A stretch of DNA of 64,000 nt from Fortiea contorta PCC 7126 (GTDB lineage: Bacteria > Cyanobacteriota > Cyanobacteriia > Cyanobacteriales > Nostocaceae): assembly GCF_000332295.1 (NCBI RefSeq), contig NZ_KB235930.1, forward strand, positions 873,895 through 937,894, given 5' to 3'. Positions 7,924 through 16,750 of this stretch are shown here, piece by piece (within the stretch, counting starts at the first letter, position 1; the number at the start of each line of letters is the position of its first letter). The translations under genes and the position numbers were made by a program. The notes under the pieces are model-generated. The model had not been told where the DNA came from, searched no databases, and saw only the letters and a list, made by a program, of their open reading frames with translations.

Positions 7924-10176
7924 ATGACATTGGATACACTCAAGCACACAGAAACAATTTTCCTGGAAGGAAAAACTTTTATTCCTGCAGAACAATTACC
8001 TATCCCAGAGTGGCCTTGTGTTGTCAGTGAAAGACCACAACCGACTCTGACTCTCAAAGATGATGATTTGTTTTTGGTAACAGATACGATTGGGAATATT
8101 TCCGGTTGTTCTCTCAAAGATGGGAACCCGAGCATGGGGCTATTTTGCTGCGATACGCGATTCTTAAGCCGTTTGGAATTGCAAATTGCCGGGCGATCGC
8201 CTATCCTACTCAACAGTACGGCAGAAAAAGGGTTTTCACTCTCAGTTTTGTGCACTAACCCCACCATTGAAGAAGGGCTGAAAGCCGAAACCATCGGAAT
8301 TCGCCGAGAAATTGTCCTCAATGGCGCATTTTTTGAAGAATTAGAAATATCTAACTACAGCACCACCACCGCTAGCTTTGAACTTAGTGTCAGTTTTGAC
8401 GCTGATTTTTGGGATTTATTTGAAGTCCGAGGCTACGACAGAGAAAAACGTGGTAAAATACTACGCCTAGTTGAATCGACTGGTGATGAAAGTGTTTTCA
8501 CTGTGCAAACTCAAGAAGCTTTGACACTCGCTTATCAAGGCTTGGATGGTTTATTAATGGAATCTCGCATTCAGTTCCAACATCGACCACCAGATTATTT
8601 TAAAGGTTACACTGCAGTTTGGCAGCTAGAATTAGCTTCTCACGCCACCCAAAAGTTGGGTTATCGAGTCAATTTGTTGAGAAATAATCAATCTAGTTCC
8701 ACAGTCAGTGCAGCTGTTACCTTAGCACAGGCTAAAGCTGCTGAGTTAATGGAAGAGCAGCAATGGGTACAACAAATTACACGCATTAGCTCAGATAAAA
8801 CTATTTTCAATCGAGTGATTGAGCGGGCCGAGCAAGATATGTATTTGTTACGCCAATCTTTCGGGAAAAATCAGACAGTTTCTGCAGGTGTTCCCTGGTT
8901 TTCAACGCTATTTGGGCGAGATTCCCTGATTACGGCTTCCCAATGTTTAATGCTAAACCCGCAAATCGCCAAAGAAACTTTGATTTTATTAGCAAAATAT
9001 CAAGGTCAAACTGACGATGAATGGCGCGAGGAGGAACCAGGTAAGATTTTACACGAATTGCGCTTGGGGGAAATGGCTCGTTGTCACGAAATTCCTCACA
9101 CACCTTATTATGGTACTATCGATGCAACTCCGCTATGGCTGATGCTGTATGCTGAGTATTATGTCTGGACTAACGATCTAGAAACTTTAGAGCAACTTTG
9201 GTCAAATGCTCTAGCCGCAATGGAGTGGATTGATCGCAATACTCCACAAAATGGCTACCTCAGCTATTCTCGGAGATCTAAACGCGGTTTAACTAATCAA
9301 GGCTGGAAAGATTCCGGTGATTGTATTGTAGATCGTAAGGGAGAATTGGCTAACGGTGCGATCGCTCTTTGTGAAGTGCAAGCTTATGTCTACGCAGCGA
9401 AAACACGCTTGGCGGAAATTGCGAAAATGAAGAAGCGGCTGGATTTAGCAGACCGTTGGCAAGAAGAAGCAAGAAATTTAAAGGTGCGCTTTAACAAAGA
9501 CTTCTGGATGGAAGACCAGGATTTTTGCGCTTTAGCTTTAGACGGTGAAGGAAATCAGGTGAATAGCATAACATCAAATCCTGGTCATTGTCTACAGTTG
9601 GGTATCTTTACATCCGAAAGAGCCTATAGTGTTGCAGAGCGGTTGCGAGCACCAGATATGTTTAATGGTTGGGGAATTCGCACTCTGAGTAGTTTGTCAC
9701 CAGCTTATAATCCTATGGGTTATCACATCGGCTCAGTTTGGCCTCATGATAACGCAATCATTGCCATGGGTTTGCGATCGCTGGGTTTAATCGATCAAGC
9801 CCTAGAATTATTCCAAGGGTTATTTGATATGACAGGTCAGCAACCATATCAACGTCCACCAGAACTTTTGTGCGGCTATGAACGCAACGGTGATCAAGCT
9901 CCTGTACAATATCCTGTTGCTTGTAGTCCTCAAGCTTGGGCGACTGGTAGCATTTTCCAACTGCTACAAATGATTGTGAATTTAGTACCTGATGCACAGA
10001 ATAACTGCTTACGCATCATTGATCCAGCTTTACCAGAGTCAATTAATCGTCTGTCATTCCATAATTTGCGAGTTGGTGCTACCATCCTTGATTTAGATTT
10101 CGAGCGTTCCGGTAGCACTACTGCTTGTCGTGTTGCGAAAAAACGGGGAAATCTCAGAGTAGTGATTGAAGCTTAA
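7924..10176 (+). CDS. Glycogen debranching-type amylo-alpha-1,6-glucosidase
   Basis: The 750-aa protein has a beta-rich N-terminal domain of the glycogen-debranching N-terminal type (residues about 30-260) and an (alpha/alpha)6 barrel C-terminal domain. Family-like stretches are VPWFSTLFGRDSLITA, LHELRLGEMARCHEIPHTPY, GTIDATPLWL, WKDSGDCIVD and GSVWPHDNAIIAMGL. The likely role is hydrolysis of alpha-1,6 branches or related alpha-glucosides in glycogen turnover; the precise substrate cannot be read from sequence. The start MTLDTLKHTE at 7924 is the first ATG. The gene is single and ends before a bidirectional-looking terminator. Confidence 0.88.
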   Translation: MTLDTLKHTETIFLEGKTFIPAEQLPIPEWPCVVSERPQPTLTLKDDDLFLVTDTIGNISGCSLKDGNPSMGLFCCDTRFLSRLELQIAGRSPILLNSTAEKGFSLSVLCTNPTIEEGLKAETIGIRREIVLNGAFFEELEISNYSTTTASFELSVSFDADFWDLFEVRGYDREKRGKILRLVESTGDESVFTVQTQEALTLAYQGLDGLLMESRIQFQHRPPDYFKGYTAVWQLELASHATQKLGYRVNLLRNNQSSSTVSAAVTLAQAKAAELMEEQQWVQQITRISSDKTIFNRVIERAEQDMYLLRQSFGKNQTVSAGVPWFSTLFGRDSLITASQCLMLNPQIAKETLILLAKYQGQTDDEWREEEPGKILHELRLGEMARCHEIPHTPYYGTIDATPLWLMLYAEYYVWTNDLETLEQLWSNALAAMEWIDRNTPQNGYLSYSRRSKRGLTNQGWKDSGDCIVDRKGELANGAIALCEVQAYVYAAKTRLAEIAKMKKRLDLADRWQEEARNLKVRFNKDFWMEDQDFCALALDGEGNQVNSITSNPGHCLQLGIFTSERAYSVAERLRAPDMFNGWGIRTLSSLSPAYNPMGYHIGSVWPHDNAIIAMGLRSLGLIDQALELFQGLFDMTGQQPYQRPPELLCGYERNGDQAPVQYPVACSPQAWATGSIFQLLQMIVNLVPDAQNNCLRIIDPALPESINRLSFHNLRVGATILDLDFERSGSTTACRVAKKRGNLRVVIEA

Positions 10177-10218
10177 GGAAGCTGGACATAGCAGAAGGTT
10201 ACAATTAATTCTCTTTTG

Positions 10219-10242
10219 GAGACGTTGCTTTTGCTTCGTCTC
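10219..10242. repeat. Short hairpin repeat with GAGACG arms
   Basis: GAGACG at 10219-10224 and CGTCTC at 10237-10242 form a hairpin with a 12-nt loop, followed by TACC. Related arms occur at 24294 and 37352, so this is probably a degenerate member of a dispersed palindromic family. Confidence 0.5.
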
Positions 10243-10293
10243 TACCGTTTATCCAACGCATTCTTTTTTTCCAACTGGTACGACGAAAAAGAT

Positions 10294-10335
10294 AAGGCAG
10301 GATTTTTTTAGTTTACCTGCCTTAATTATAGATTT
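10294..10335. terminator. Intergenic terminator hairpin between convergent genes
   Basis: AAGGCAGG (10294-10301) pairs perfectly with CCTGCCTT (10316-10323). A weak T-rich tail follows on the plus strand, and TATCTTTTTC follows on the minus strand. It lies between the convergent glucosidase and DUF2973 genes and may serve both. Confidence 0.6.
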
Positions 10336-10511
10336 TTAATTTTATACTTACGCGAGTGTCAAGTTTTTTGGCAACAATCGTCCAAAATCAACCTGTAGCT
10401 AGTTGAATCGTTAAAAGCTGAAAAAACCTTGATTCTTAACTTTTGACTCTTGACTCCAGAACCGAATATTATCTATTGGTTGCGTCGGCGATAACTTTGG
10501 ACTTCTCAGGT

Positions 10512-10805
10512 TTAGCCTTCTTCTTGATTTTCCACTTTCTGGGCTGAAGAAGCTTCATAAAGAGCGTCAAGGTGTTGGCGCGCATCTTCAACATTAATAG
10601 AACGCATCACCAACAATGGCTCTTTGATTAAATTTCCGGCATTATCTAATAATTCTGGATGGGGAATAAATTGATTTTTTGACGAGTAGTTCGTTGGGTA
10701 ACTCCGCTCTCGTTCAAAACTGAACATAATCAAGTTGCGAATTAAGTTACCAACAGCGATAAAAGCCAGAATAGTAAAAGCCAAAATGTAAAGTAAGTGT
10801 AGCAT
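10512..10805 (-). CDS. DUF2973 family membrane protein
   Basis: This 97-aa protein has one N-terminal membrane helix (MLHLLYILAFTILAFIAVGN) followed by a charged cytoplasmic tail with ERERSYPTNY. It matches my memory of the cyanobacterial DUF2973 family, whose function is unknown. It is the downstream member of a pair with the DUF2605 gene about 300 bp upstream on the same strand, a pairing I recall from other cyanobacteria. CTGGAGGAAA just upstream of the ATG at 10805 is a good ribosome site. Confidence 0.8.
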   Translation of the reverse strand: MLHLLYILAFTILAFIAVGNLIRNLIMFSFERERSYPTNYSSKNQFIPHPELLDNAGNLIKEPLLVMRSINVEDARQHLDALYEASSAQKVENQEEG

Positions 10806-11101
10806 CGGGGTTTCCTCCAGAGAAAGCGAGTTTTAAAACTTTGTTATGGGATTATTCGCCTCGCCGATATCATGAGTTGTGGCTGAAACGAATAATTGAC
10901 GCATCTAAGATGCGCCTATTTTTTTATGGAGAGATATATCAACTGTTATTCAAATTAAGGTAGCAGAGGACACATTCATTTTTTTGTAAATTCAAAGTTT
11001 ATTAAGGATTTTTTAAGAGTTTTGTACCTTGTTTTGAATCTAGATCCTGCTTGGCGATCGCTAGGTAGTCTACAGTGATTCCTAGGCAACAACACCAAAC
11101 C

Positions 11102-11419
11102 TCAGACCCCTCGCGCTTGATGAAAACGCATCGCCACATTCCAACACTCCGTCACCAATTGATGCCAAGGTGTGATGATTGCCATATCAAGACCAACTTT
11201 TTCACCAGTTAGAGCAAACAGCATCTTCGCTGTGTTGAGTTCGTCTTGTGCTTGCTGGACACGCAAAAGCAAATCAGATTGCTCTTGCTCACTCATAAAT
11301 GAGAGCCGCTCAGTTTCCAGGAAATGGCGCGATCTTGTGAACCAATACTGGAAATCTTCTAACAGCGGTTCCAAAACTGTTTTAAGCAACTCAGGCCCTG
11401 GTACATCTGATTCTGGCAT
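11102..11419 (-). CDS. DUF2605 family protein
   Basis: The product is 105 aa from the ATG at 11419 (MPESDVPGPELLKTVLEPLL) and is helical and soluble, with DFQYWFTRSRHFLETE and a C-terminal MRFHQARGV. It matches the cyanobacterial DUF2605 family of unknown function. A GTG start at 11449 would add ten hydrophobic residues that I do not expect in the family. Its neighbour on the same strand is the DUF2973 gene. Confidence 0.8.
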   Translation of the reverse strand: MPESDVPGPELLKTVLEPLLEDFQYWFTRSRHFLETERLSFMSEQEQSDLLLRVQQAQDELNTAKMLFALTGEKVGLDMAIITPWHQLVTECWNVAMRFHQARGV

Positions 11420-11519
11420 AAATAAAAAGATTGCTTTTAACTTTCTCACTAATATTAACGCTATTTACGATTCTTAACATTTCTATATTTTCCCTCACAA
11501 GATAGATGAAGCCAGAAAT

Positions 11520-11717
11520 ATGTATCAGCAAATACATTTTCCTGACAAATCTCAACAGAAAGTTTATGGATGGCAGATCAAAGCTGACGGGGACAAGAGT
11601 TATGCTCCAGAACAGTTGATCACCATCAAAGCCTCTTCAAAGCAGAAAATTACGCTAAAATCGCCAAAAAATCAATTAGCCGCACTCACAAAGAACAATC
11701 AAAAGTTCTTTCCCTAG
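11520..11717 (+). CDS. Hypothetical protein, 65 aa
   Basis: An ATG at 11520 opens a 65-codon frame (MYQQIHFPDKSQQKVYGWQI...). The product is Lys/Gln-rich and polar, with no membrane segment or known motif. No clear ribosome site precedes it. It may be a real small gene or a chance frame in the gap before thrS; I do not recognise it. Confidence 0.3.
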   Translation: MYQQIHFPDKSQQKVYGWQIKADGDKSYAPEQLITIKASSKQKITLKSPKNQLAALTKNNQKFFP

Positions 11718-12005
11718 TCCCTCATCCCTCACCCCTCACTGAACACAGATCATCCTAAATACAGATTTTTGTTAGACAACTAACTTTACAATTATTAATC
11801 TATGAAAATAAAGTACAGCGACGGTATAGCTAACTAACAATAGGAATCACCCTCGCTATATTTGAATCAGCTCGTACTATGGATGAGTAGCTAGGGATTA
11901 ATTGTTTTCTCCCCTAACTCGGCTGCAAAATAGTTAATCACGATAAAATTTTCTCACCAAGTGATAATTGCCTCTCTCCCCTAACCCCTAACCCCCGATT
12001 TGCTC

Positions 12006-13850
12006 ATGGTTCAACAGCCGATGTCGCCTAATCAAGCTCCAACTCAGCCAGAACAGCCTGAAAAAATTTATTTACCCCGTACCAGCGAATCAGAAACATT
12101 AAAAAAGATTCGCCACACCGCTTCTCATGTCATGGCTATGGCGGTACAAAAGCTGTTTCCCAAGGCGCAAGTCACAATCGGCCCCTGGATTGAAAACGGC
12201 TTTTATTACGATTTTGATAATCCAGAACCTTTCACCGACAAAGATCTTAAAGCCATCCAGAAAGAGATGGTCAAGATTATCAACCGCAAATTACCAGTCA
12301 TTCGAGAAGAAGTTAGCACAGAAGAAGCCCAAAACCGGATTCAGCAAATCCAAGAACCATACAAATTAGAAATCCTCGCAGATATTAAACAAGAACCAAT
12401 CACCATCTACCATCTAGGGAACGACTGGTGGGATTTGTGCGCGGGACCCCATCTAGAAAACACCAGCGAAATCAACCCCAAAGCTATCGAATTAGAAAGC
12501 GTTGCTGGCGCTTATTGGCGAGGAGATGAAACCAAAGCCCAGCTACAACGCATTTATGCTACTGCTTGGGAAACCCCAGAACAATTAGCTGAATACAAGC
12601 GCCGCAAAGAAGAAGCCTTACGCCGAGACCACCGCAAACTCGGTAAGGAACTAGGATTATTCATCTTTTCTGATTTAGTCGGGCCTGGTTTACCCTTGTG
12701 GACACCCAAAGGAACTTTGTTGCGGACTATTTTAGAAGACTTCCTCAAGCAAGAACAGCTAAAACGGGGTTATTTACCCGTAGTCACACCCCACATTGCC
12801 AGAGTAGATTTATTCAAAACCTCTGGACACTGGCAAAAATACAAAGAAGATATGTTCCCGCTGATGGCAGATAATGGAGAAGCCGCAGCCCTAGAACAAG
12901 GCTTCGTCATGAAGCCGATGAATTGCCCTTTTCATATCCAAATATACAAGAGCGAGTTGCGTTCCTATCGGGAATTACCGATGCGGCTGGCAGAATTCGG
13001 TACTGTTTACCGCTATGAACAATCGGGGGAATTGGGCGGTTTAACTAGGGTGCGCGGTTTCACTGTCGATGATTCGCACCTATTTGTCACTCCAGAACAA
13101 TTAGACAGCGAATTCCTCAGTGTAGTGGATTTGATTTTATCGGTGTTCCAAAAACTACAACTGAAAAACTTTAAAGCCAGACTCAGTTTCCGCGATCCAG
13201 CCAGTGATAAGTATATCGGTTCCGATGAAGTTTGGGACAAAGCCGAGGGGGCAATCCGCCGTGCAGTTGAACAACTGGGGATGGATCACTTCGAGGGAAT
13301 TGGGGAAGCCGCATTTTATGGGCCTAAACTCGATTTTATCTTTAGTGATGCCCTAGAGCGGGAATGGCAGTTAGGAACTGTGCAAGTAGATTACAACTTG
13401 CCAGAACGTTTTGATTTAGAATATGTTGCTGAAGATGGTGTCCGCAAACGCCCAGTGATGATTCACCGTGCGCCCTTCGGTTCTCTGGAGAGGTTAATCG
13501 GGATTTTGATTGAAGAATACGCGGGAGATTTTCCGTTGTGGTTGGCACCAGTACAAATTAGATTACTGCCGGTGGGTGACACACAACTGGATTTTGCTAA
13601 AGATGTCGTAGCGAAAATGTTAGCTTTGGGTATCCGCGCCGAAGTCGATTATAGTGGCGATCGCTTGGGTAAACAAATCCGCAATGCAGAGAAAGAAAAG
13701 ATACCCGTGATGGCAGTCGTAGGCGCTAAGGAAGTTGAAACTAATAGCTTGAGTATCCGTACCCGTGCCTCTGGTGAGTTAGGGAGTATACCTGTAGCTC
13801 AAGTTTTGGATCAGCTCAAGACGGCTATCTCCAACTTCGAGAACTTCTAG
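12006..13850 (+). CDS. thrS: Threonyl-tRNA synthetase
   Basis: ThrRS charges tRNA-Thr with threonine. From the ATG at 12006 it is 614 aa; a TTG 6 bp upstream also exists, and MSPNQAP at 12021 is a further option. There is no N-terminal TGS domain: after about 20 residues the protein enters the editing (N2) domain with HTASHVMAMAVQKLFP and CAGPHLENTSE. The class II core follows, with zinc ligands in MKPMNCPFHI, VDDSHLF and MIHRAPFGS, and motif 2 around FGTVYRYEQSGELGG. A C-terminal anticodon-binding domain ends the protein. Some cyanobacteria carry two ThrRS genes; this one keeps the editing motif. The 288 bp upstream show no T-box or obvious operator. Confidence 0.95.
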   Translation: MVQQPMSPNQAPTQPEQPEKIYLPRTSESETLKKIRHTASHVMAMAVQKLFPKAQVTIGPWIENGFYYDFDNPEPFTDKDLKAIQKEMVKIINRKLPVIREEVSTEEAQNRIQQIQEPYKLEILADIKQEPITIYHLGNDWWDLCAGPHLENTSEINPKAIELESVAGAYWRGDETKAQLQRIYATAWETPEQLAEYKRRKEEALRRDHRKLGKELGLFIFSDLVGPGLPLWTPKGTLLRTILEDFLKQEQLKRGYLPVVTPHIARVDLFKTSGHWQKYKEDMFPLMADNGEAAALEQGFVMKPMNCPFHIQIYKSELRSYRELPMRLAEFGTVYRYEQSGELGGLTRVRGFTVDDSHLFVTPEQLDSEFLSVVDLILSVFQKLQLKNFKARLSFRDPASDKYIGSDEVWDKAEGAIRRAVEQLGMDHFEGIGEAAFYGPKLDFIFSDALEREWQLGTVQVDYNLPERFDLEYVAEDGVRKRPVMIHRAPFGSLERLIGILIEEYAGDFPLWLAPVQIRLLPVGDTQLDFAKDVVAKMLALGIRAEVDYSGDRLGKQIRNAEKEKIPVMAVVGAKEVETNSLSIRTRASGELGSIPVAQVLDQLKTAISNFENF

Positions 13851-13872
13851 GCATCTAGATCAAAAAGCGCCG

Positions 13873-13910
13873 AGCATTGATAGTTTATGAAAGAATAGGC
13901 TATCAATGCT
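13873..13910. terminator. Hairpin between convergent thrS and hypothetical gene
   Basis: AGCATTGATAG (13873-13883) and CTATCAATGCT (13900-13910) form an 11-bp perfect stem with a 16-nt loop. On the minus strand TCGGCGCTTTTTG follows, so it may mainly end the leftward transcript. The plus-strand side lacks a T tract. Confidence 0.55.
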
Positions 13911-13919
13911 TAACTATCC

Positions 13920-14159
13920 CTAGGATGCCCAGCAAGTTTTTTCAGGAAACAATCCTTTTTTCCAATGTTGCCGAACCTTTACCGCTGCTCTTTGGAAAAA
14001 TGCCTGCGAGTTTTGAGCAGGTATTTCTTGAAGTTCCTTGACTTCTCCACTAGATTTATCTATCCACAAAGAGCCGAGATGATCTTCATGAGGACCGAAG
14101 CGGTAAGTAACGCCGATGTCATCCTCCTTGTCCTTTAAAATAACTACATAAAAAGCCAT
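13920..14159 (-). CDS. Small hypothetical protein, possible immunity partner, 79 aa
   Basis: This is a soluble acidic/aromatic 79-aa protein beginning MAFYVVILKDKEDDIGVTYR and ending FPEKTCWAS. It lies 53 bp downstream of the 124-aa gene on the same strand, so the two are probably co-transcribed. From memory, proteins of this look accompany genes like the upstream one, which suggests an immunity or antitoxin role, but no motif proves this. Confidence 0.6.
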   Translation of the reverse strand: MAFYVVILKDKEDDIGVTYRFGPHEDHLGSLWIDKSSGEVKELQEIPAQNSQAFFQRAAVKVRQHWKKGLFPEKTCWAS

Positions 14160-14212
14160 AAAACAAGATGTGGTATGTAAATACTAGATACTTTAGTTTT
14201 AACTTATTTGAG

Positions 14213-14587
14213 CTATGACTTCGCTAAAGGCGGATTCCATAAACGACCAGAGCTTTCAGTTGCCTTATGAGCAGTACGGTAGTTAGTTTGAAATATGCCC
14301 TCAAACCGAGATTCAAAGTATTCATGTTCAAGTAGTCGCAAATCTTCTGGCTCAAAATTACTTTGCTGTAACCTGACCCAGGCATCAGCTATATCAGGAT
14401 CTGGGTCAAAGCACGCAAATCTGTCATCCAGTTGGTGCTGACGATAAAAGATGTGGTCTTTTATCCTTTTAATACGAAATTCTGGCCAACCTGTAATGCG
14501 CGTAATCATAGCTATGTCATCAGCATTGCTGCGAATAGCATCGTATGCTTCTGGAGCATACTGCTCCCAGCGTCGCAAATCATCCAT
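14213..14587 (-). CDS. Hypothetical protein, polymorphic-toxin-tail-like, 124 aa
   Basis: The protein contains AYDAIRSNADDIAMITRITG, IKDHIFYRQHQLD, FDPDPDIADAWVRL and LRLLEHEYFES. I recall this combination from C-terminal modules of large polymorphic toxins, here as a free-standing protein without any delivery domain; the assignment is from memory and unverified. HEYFES contains a His-Glu pair that could bind metal, but it is not the classical HExxH. It starts at the ATG at 14587 and precedes a 79-aa gene on the same strand. Confidence 0.6.
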   Translation of the reverse strand: MDDLRRWEQYAPEAYDAIRSNADDIAMITRITGWPEFRIKRIKDHIFYRQHQLDDRFACFDPDPDIADAWVRLQQSNFEPEDLRLLEHEYFESRFEGIFQTNYRTAHKATESSGRLWNPPLAKS

Positions 14588-14721
14588 GTTAAATTTAATA
14601 TAAAAATTTAGTATATATATGTGTCCATTATACCACTAATTTTTTAGTACTTACGTAAATCAAAAATCATGAGTAATATAAAATTGCGGGAATGTGCAGC
14701 AATAGCCGTGACATACGACTC

Positions 14722-14765
14722 TCCCTGCTGTAACTACCTAAGCAGTGGGTGTTTTTTATTTTCTG
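14722..14765 (+). terminator. Terminator-like hairpin in the ndhD leader
   Basis: CCCTGCT (14723-14729) pairs with AGCAG-T-GGG (14741-14749) with one bulged base, followed by TGTTTTTTATTTT. It points rightward and lies about 120 bp upstream of the ndhD start, with no plus-strand gene before it. It may end a short leader or small RNA, or attenuate ndhD. Confidence 0.5.
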
Positions 14766-14887
14766 AAGCCCCAATCTCTGCACCATATATCTCTCTATGC
14801 TTACCTGGGGTAAAGTTTTATAAACAGATTGTTAAAAAAAGAAGTAGAATTGCTTCATTACACAAATAAGTATTTCTTCTTATTGAC

Positions 14888-16579
14888 ATGATAGTGGATC
14901 AATTTCCCTGGCTGACAGCAATCGTTTTGCTGCCGCTCATTGCATCATTGCTGATTCCGGTGCTACCCGACAAAGACGGTAAGCGCGTGCGGTGGTATGC
15001 ATTAGGTGTGGGTATCGCAGATTTTGTTTTGATGTGCTACGCCTTTTGGCAACATTACGACGCCAGTAGCGCGACTTTTCAACTCGTAGAAAGTTATGCC
15101 TGGATGCCACAAATCGGTTTTAACTGGGCAGTTTCTGTTGATGGATTGTCAGCTCCGCTCGTACTGCTAGCAGGATTTGTTACCACACTCTCGATGTTCT
15201 CAGCTTGGCAAGTTGATCGCCGCCCCCGTCTGTTCTATTTTCTCATGCTGGTGCTGTATTCTGCACAGGTAGGGGTGTTTGTCGCTAAGGACTTGCTGCT
15301 ATTTTTCATCATGTGGGAAGTTGAACTGATTCCCGTCTATCTACTTGTCTGCATTTGGGGCGGGAAAAAGCGCCGCTATGCAGCGACGAAGTTCTTAATC
15401 TACACCGCAGCAGCTTCAATATTTATTTTAGTAGCAGCTCTGGCAATGGCCCTTTCTGGTGGTGGCGATATCACCTTTGATATGGCGGTGCTGGGAATGA
15501 AGGATTATCCTCTGGGTTTGGAACTACTGTTATATGCAGGCTTGCTGATTGCTTTTGGTGTGAAGTTAGCAATTTTCCCCTTGCATACATGGCTACCTGA
15601 TGCCCACGGTGAAGCCTCTGCACCTGTATCGATGATTCTCGCTGGTGTGTTGTTGAAGATGGGCGGCTACGGATTGATTCGCCTGAATTTGGAAATGTTG
15701 CCGAATGCACATATCTACTTTGCCCCAGTCATCGCTGTTTTAGGTGTTGTCAACATTATTTATGGCGCACTGAATTCCTTTGCTCAGACTAATATGAAGC
15801 GTCGTCTGGCGTATTCATCAATTTCCCACATGGGATTTGTACTGGTGGGTATTGCTTCCTTCACCGATTTAGGCATCAACGGTGCAATGTTGCAAATGCT
15901 TTCCCACGGTTTGATTGCCTCGGTGTTATTCTTCTTAGCTGGTGTAACTTACGATCGCACTCATACAATGGCAATGGACGAAATGGGTGGTATCGGTCAA
16001 GTAATGCCCAAAGTCTTTGCTTTGTTCACAATCAGTGCTATGGCTTCTCTCGCTCTCCCAGGAATGAGCGGTTTTGCGGGCGAACTTGCAGTCTTCGTGG
16101 GAATTACCACCAGCGATATTTACAGTTCCGCCTTCTGCACAGTCACAGTTTTCCTCGCTGCAGTGGGAGTGATTCTGACACCAATTTATCTGCTGTCCAT
16201 GCTGCGTCAGGTATTCTACGGTACTGGTGCAAATCTCACATGTAATATCGAAGATTCCAAATCGCAGAATCAAGAAGAAGATGATGATGTAGTTTGTTTC
16301 GGTACAGATTGCGTCTTACCTAATCAGTCAATTTACAGAGATGCAACTCCCCGTGAAGTGTTTATCGCTGCTTGTTTCTTGGTGTTCATTATCGGCATCG
16401 GCTTCTATCCCAAAGCCGCAATGCAGATGTATGATGTGAAGACTGTAGCTGTAAATGCCCAAGTCCGTCAATCTTACACAGTGATTGCTCAAGCTAACCC
16501 CCGTATTTATGCTCAAGGCTTGTTAATTCCTAAAATTACAGAGCCGGAAACAGCACCAATTTTGGGAACTTTGAAATAA
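14888..16579 (+). CDS. ndhD: NAD(P)H-quinone oxidoreductase chain 4 (NdhD), first copy
   Basis: NdhD is a proton-pumping antiporter-like membrane subunit of the thylakoid NDH-1 complex. The 563-aa protein is almost all membrane helices and shows the conserved [39 protein letters not shown] and [19 protein letters not shown]. Compared with the copy at 17959 it has an extra loop of about 25 residues near 455-480 containing three Cys ([18 protein letters not shown]) before the last helices. The start [12 protein letters not shown] at 14888 is the only sensible ATG. The full paralogue follows after thrB. Both resemble the NdhD1/D2 respiratory type more than the CO2-uptake type, though I cannot assign the number. 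Confidence 0.93.
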   Translation: MIVDQFPWLTAIVLLPLIASLLIPVLPDKDGKRVRWYALGVGIADFVLMCYAFWQHYDASSATFQLVESYAWMPQIGFNWAVSVDGLSAPLVLLAGFVTTLSMFSAWQVDRRPRLFYFLMLVLYSAQVGVFVAKDLLLFFIMWEVELIPVYLLVCIWGGKKRRYAATKFLIYTAAASIFILVAALAMALSGGGDITFDMAVLGMKDYPLGLELLLYAGLLIAFGVKLAIFPLHTWLPDAHGEASAPVSMILAGVLLKMGGYGLIRLNLEMLPNAHIYFAPVIAVLGVVNIIYGALNSFAQTNMKRRLAYSSISHMGFVLVGIASFTDLGINGAMLQMLSHGLIASVLFFLAGVTYDRTHTMAMDEMGGIGQVMPKVFALFTISAMASLALPGMSGFAGELAVFVGITTSDIYSSAFCTVTVFLAAVGVILTPIYLLSMLRQVFYGTGANLTCNIEDSKSQNQEEDDDVVCFGTDCVLPNQSIYRDATPREVFIAACFLVFIIGIGFYPKAAMQMYDVKTVAVNAQVRQSYTVIAQANPRIYAQGLLIPKITEPETAPILGTLK

Positions 16580-16610
16580 ATTCCTAGAAATCTATTTGTG
16601 TGGGAAATTA

Positions 16611-16647
16611 AGCGATCGCTTTTTCGAGTCAAGGGCGATCGCTTTTT
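16611..16647 (+). terminator. Terminator built from two HIP1 octamers
   Basis: AGCGATCGC (16611-16619) and GCGATCGCT (16635-16643) pair as a 9-bp stem and are followed by TTTTT. Each arm is itself the palindromic HIP1 octamer GCGATCGC. It lies about 30 bp after the ndhD stop. Confidence 0.65.
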
Positions 16648-16750
16648 AGTCATTACGACTTCTTGTTGACCTTAGCAGCAAAATTAAAAATAGCTCAAAG
16701 TGCTCCCAATACATGAGATGCTGGTTGAGCGATCGCTAAGTATTTCACAA

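Noticed and set aside
10899-10930. CGCATCTAAGATGCG hairpin with T-run near 10910 as a terminator
   Set aside because: The T-run is on the plus strand, but no plus-strand gene ends there. The stem has too short a loop to be convincing.
14669-14869. 66-codon plus-strand frame before ndhD
   Set aside because: It is crossed by a terminator-like hairpin with a T-run, and the peptide has no recognisable features.
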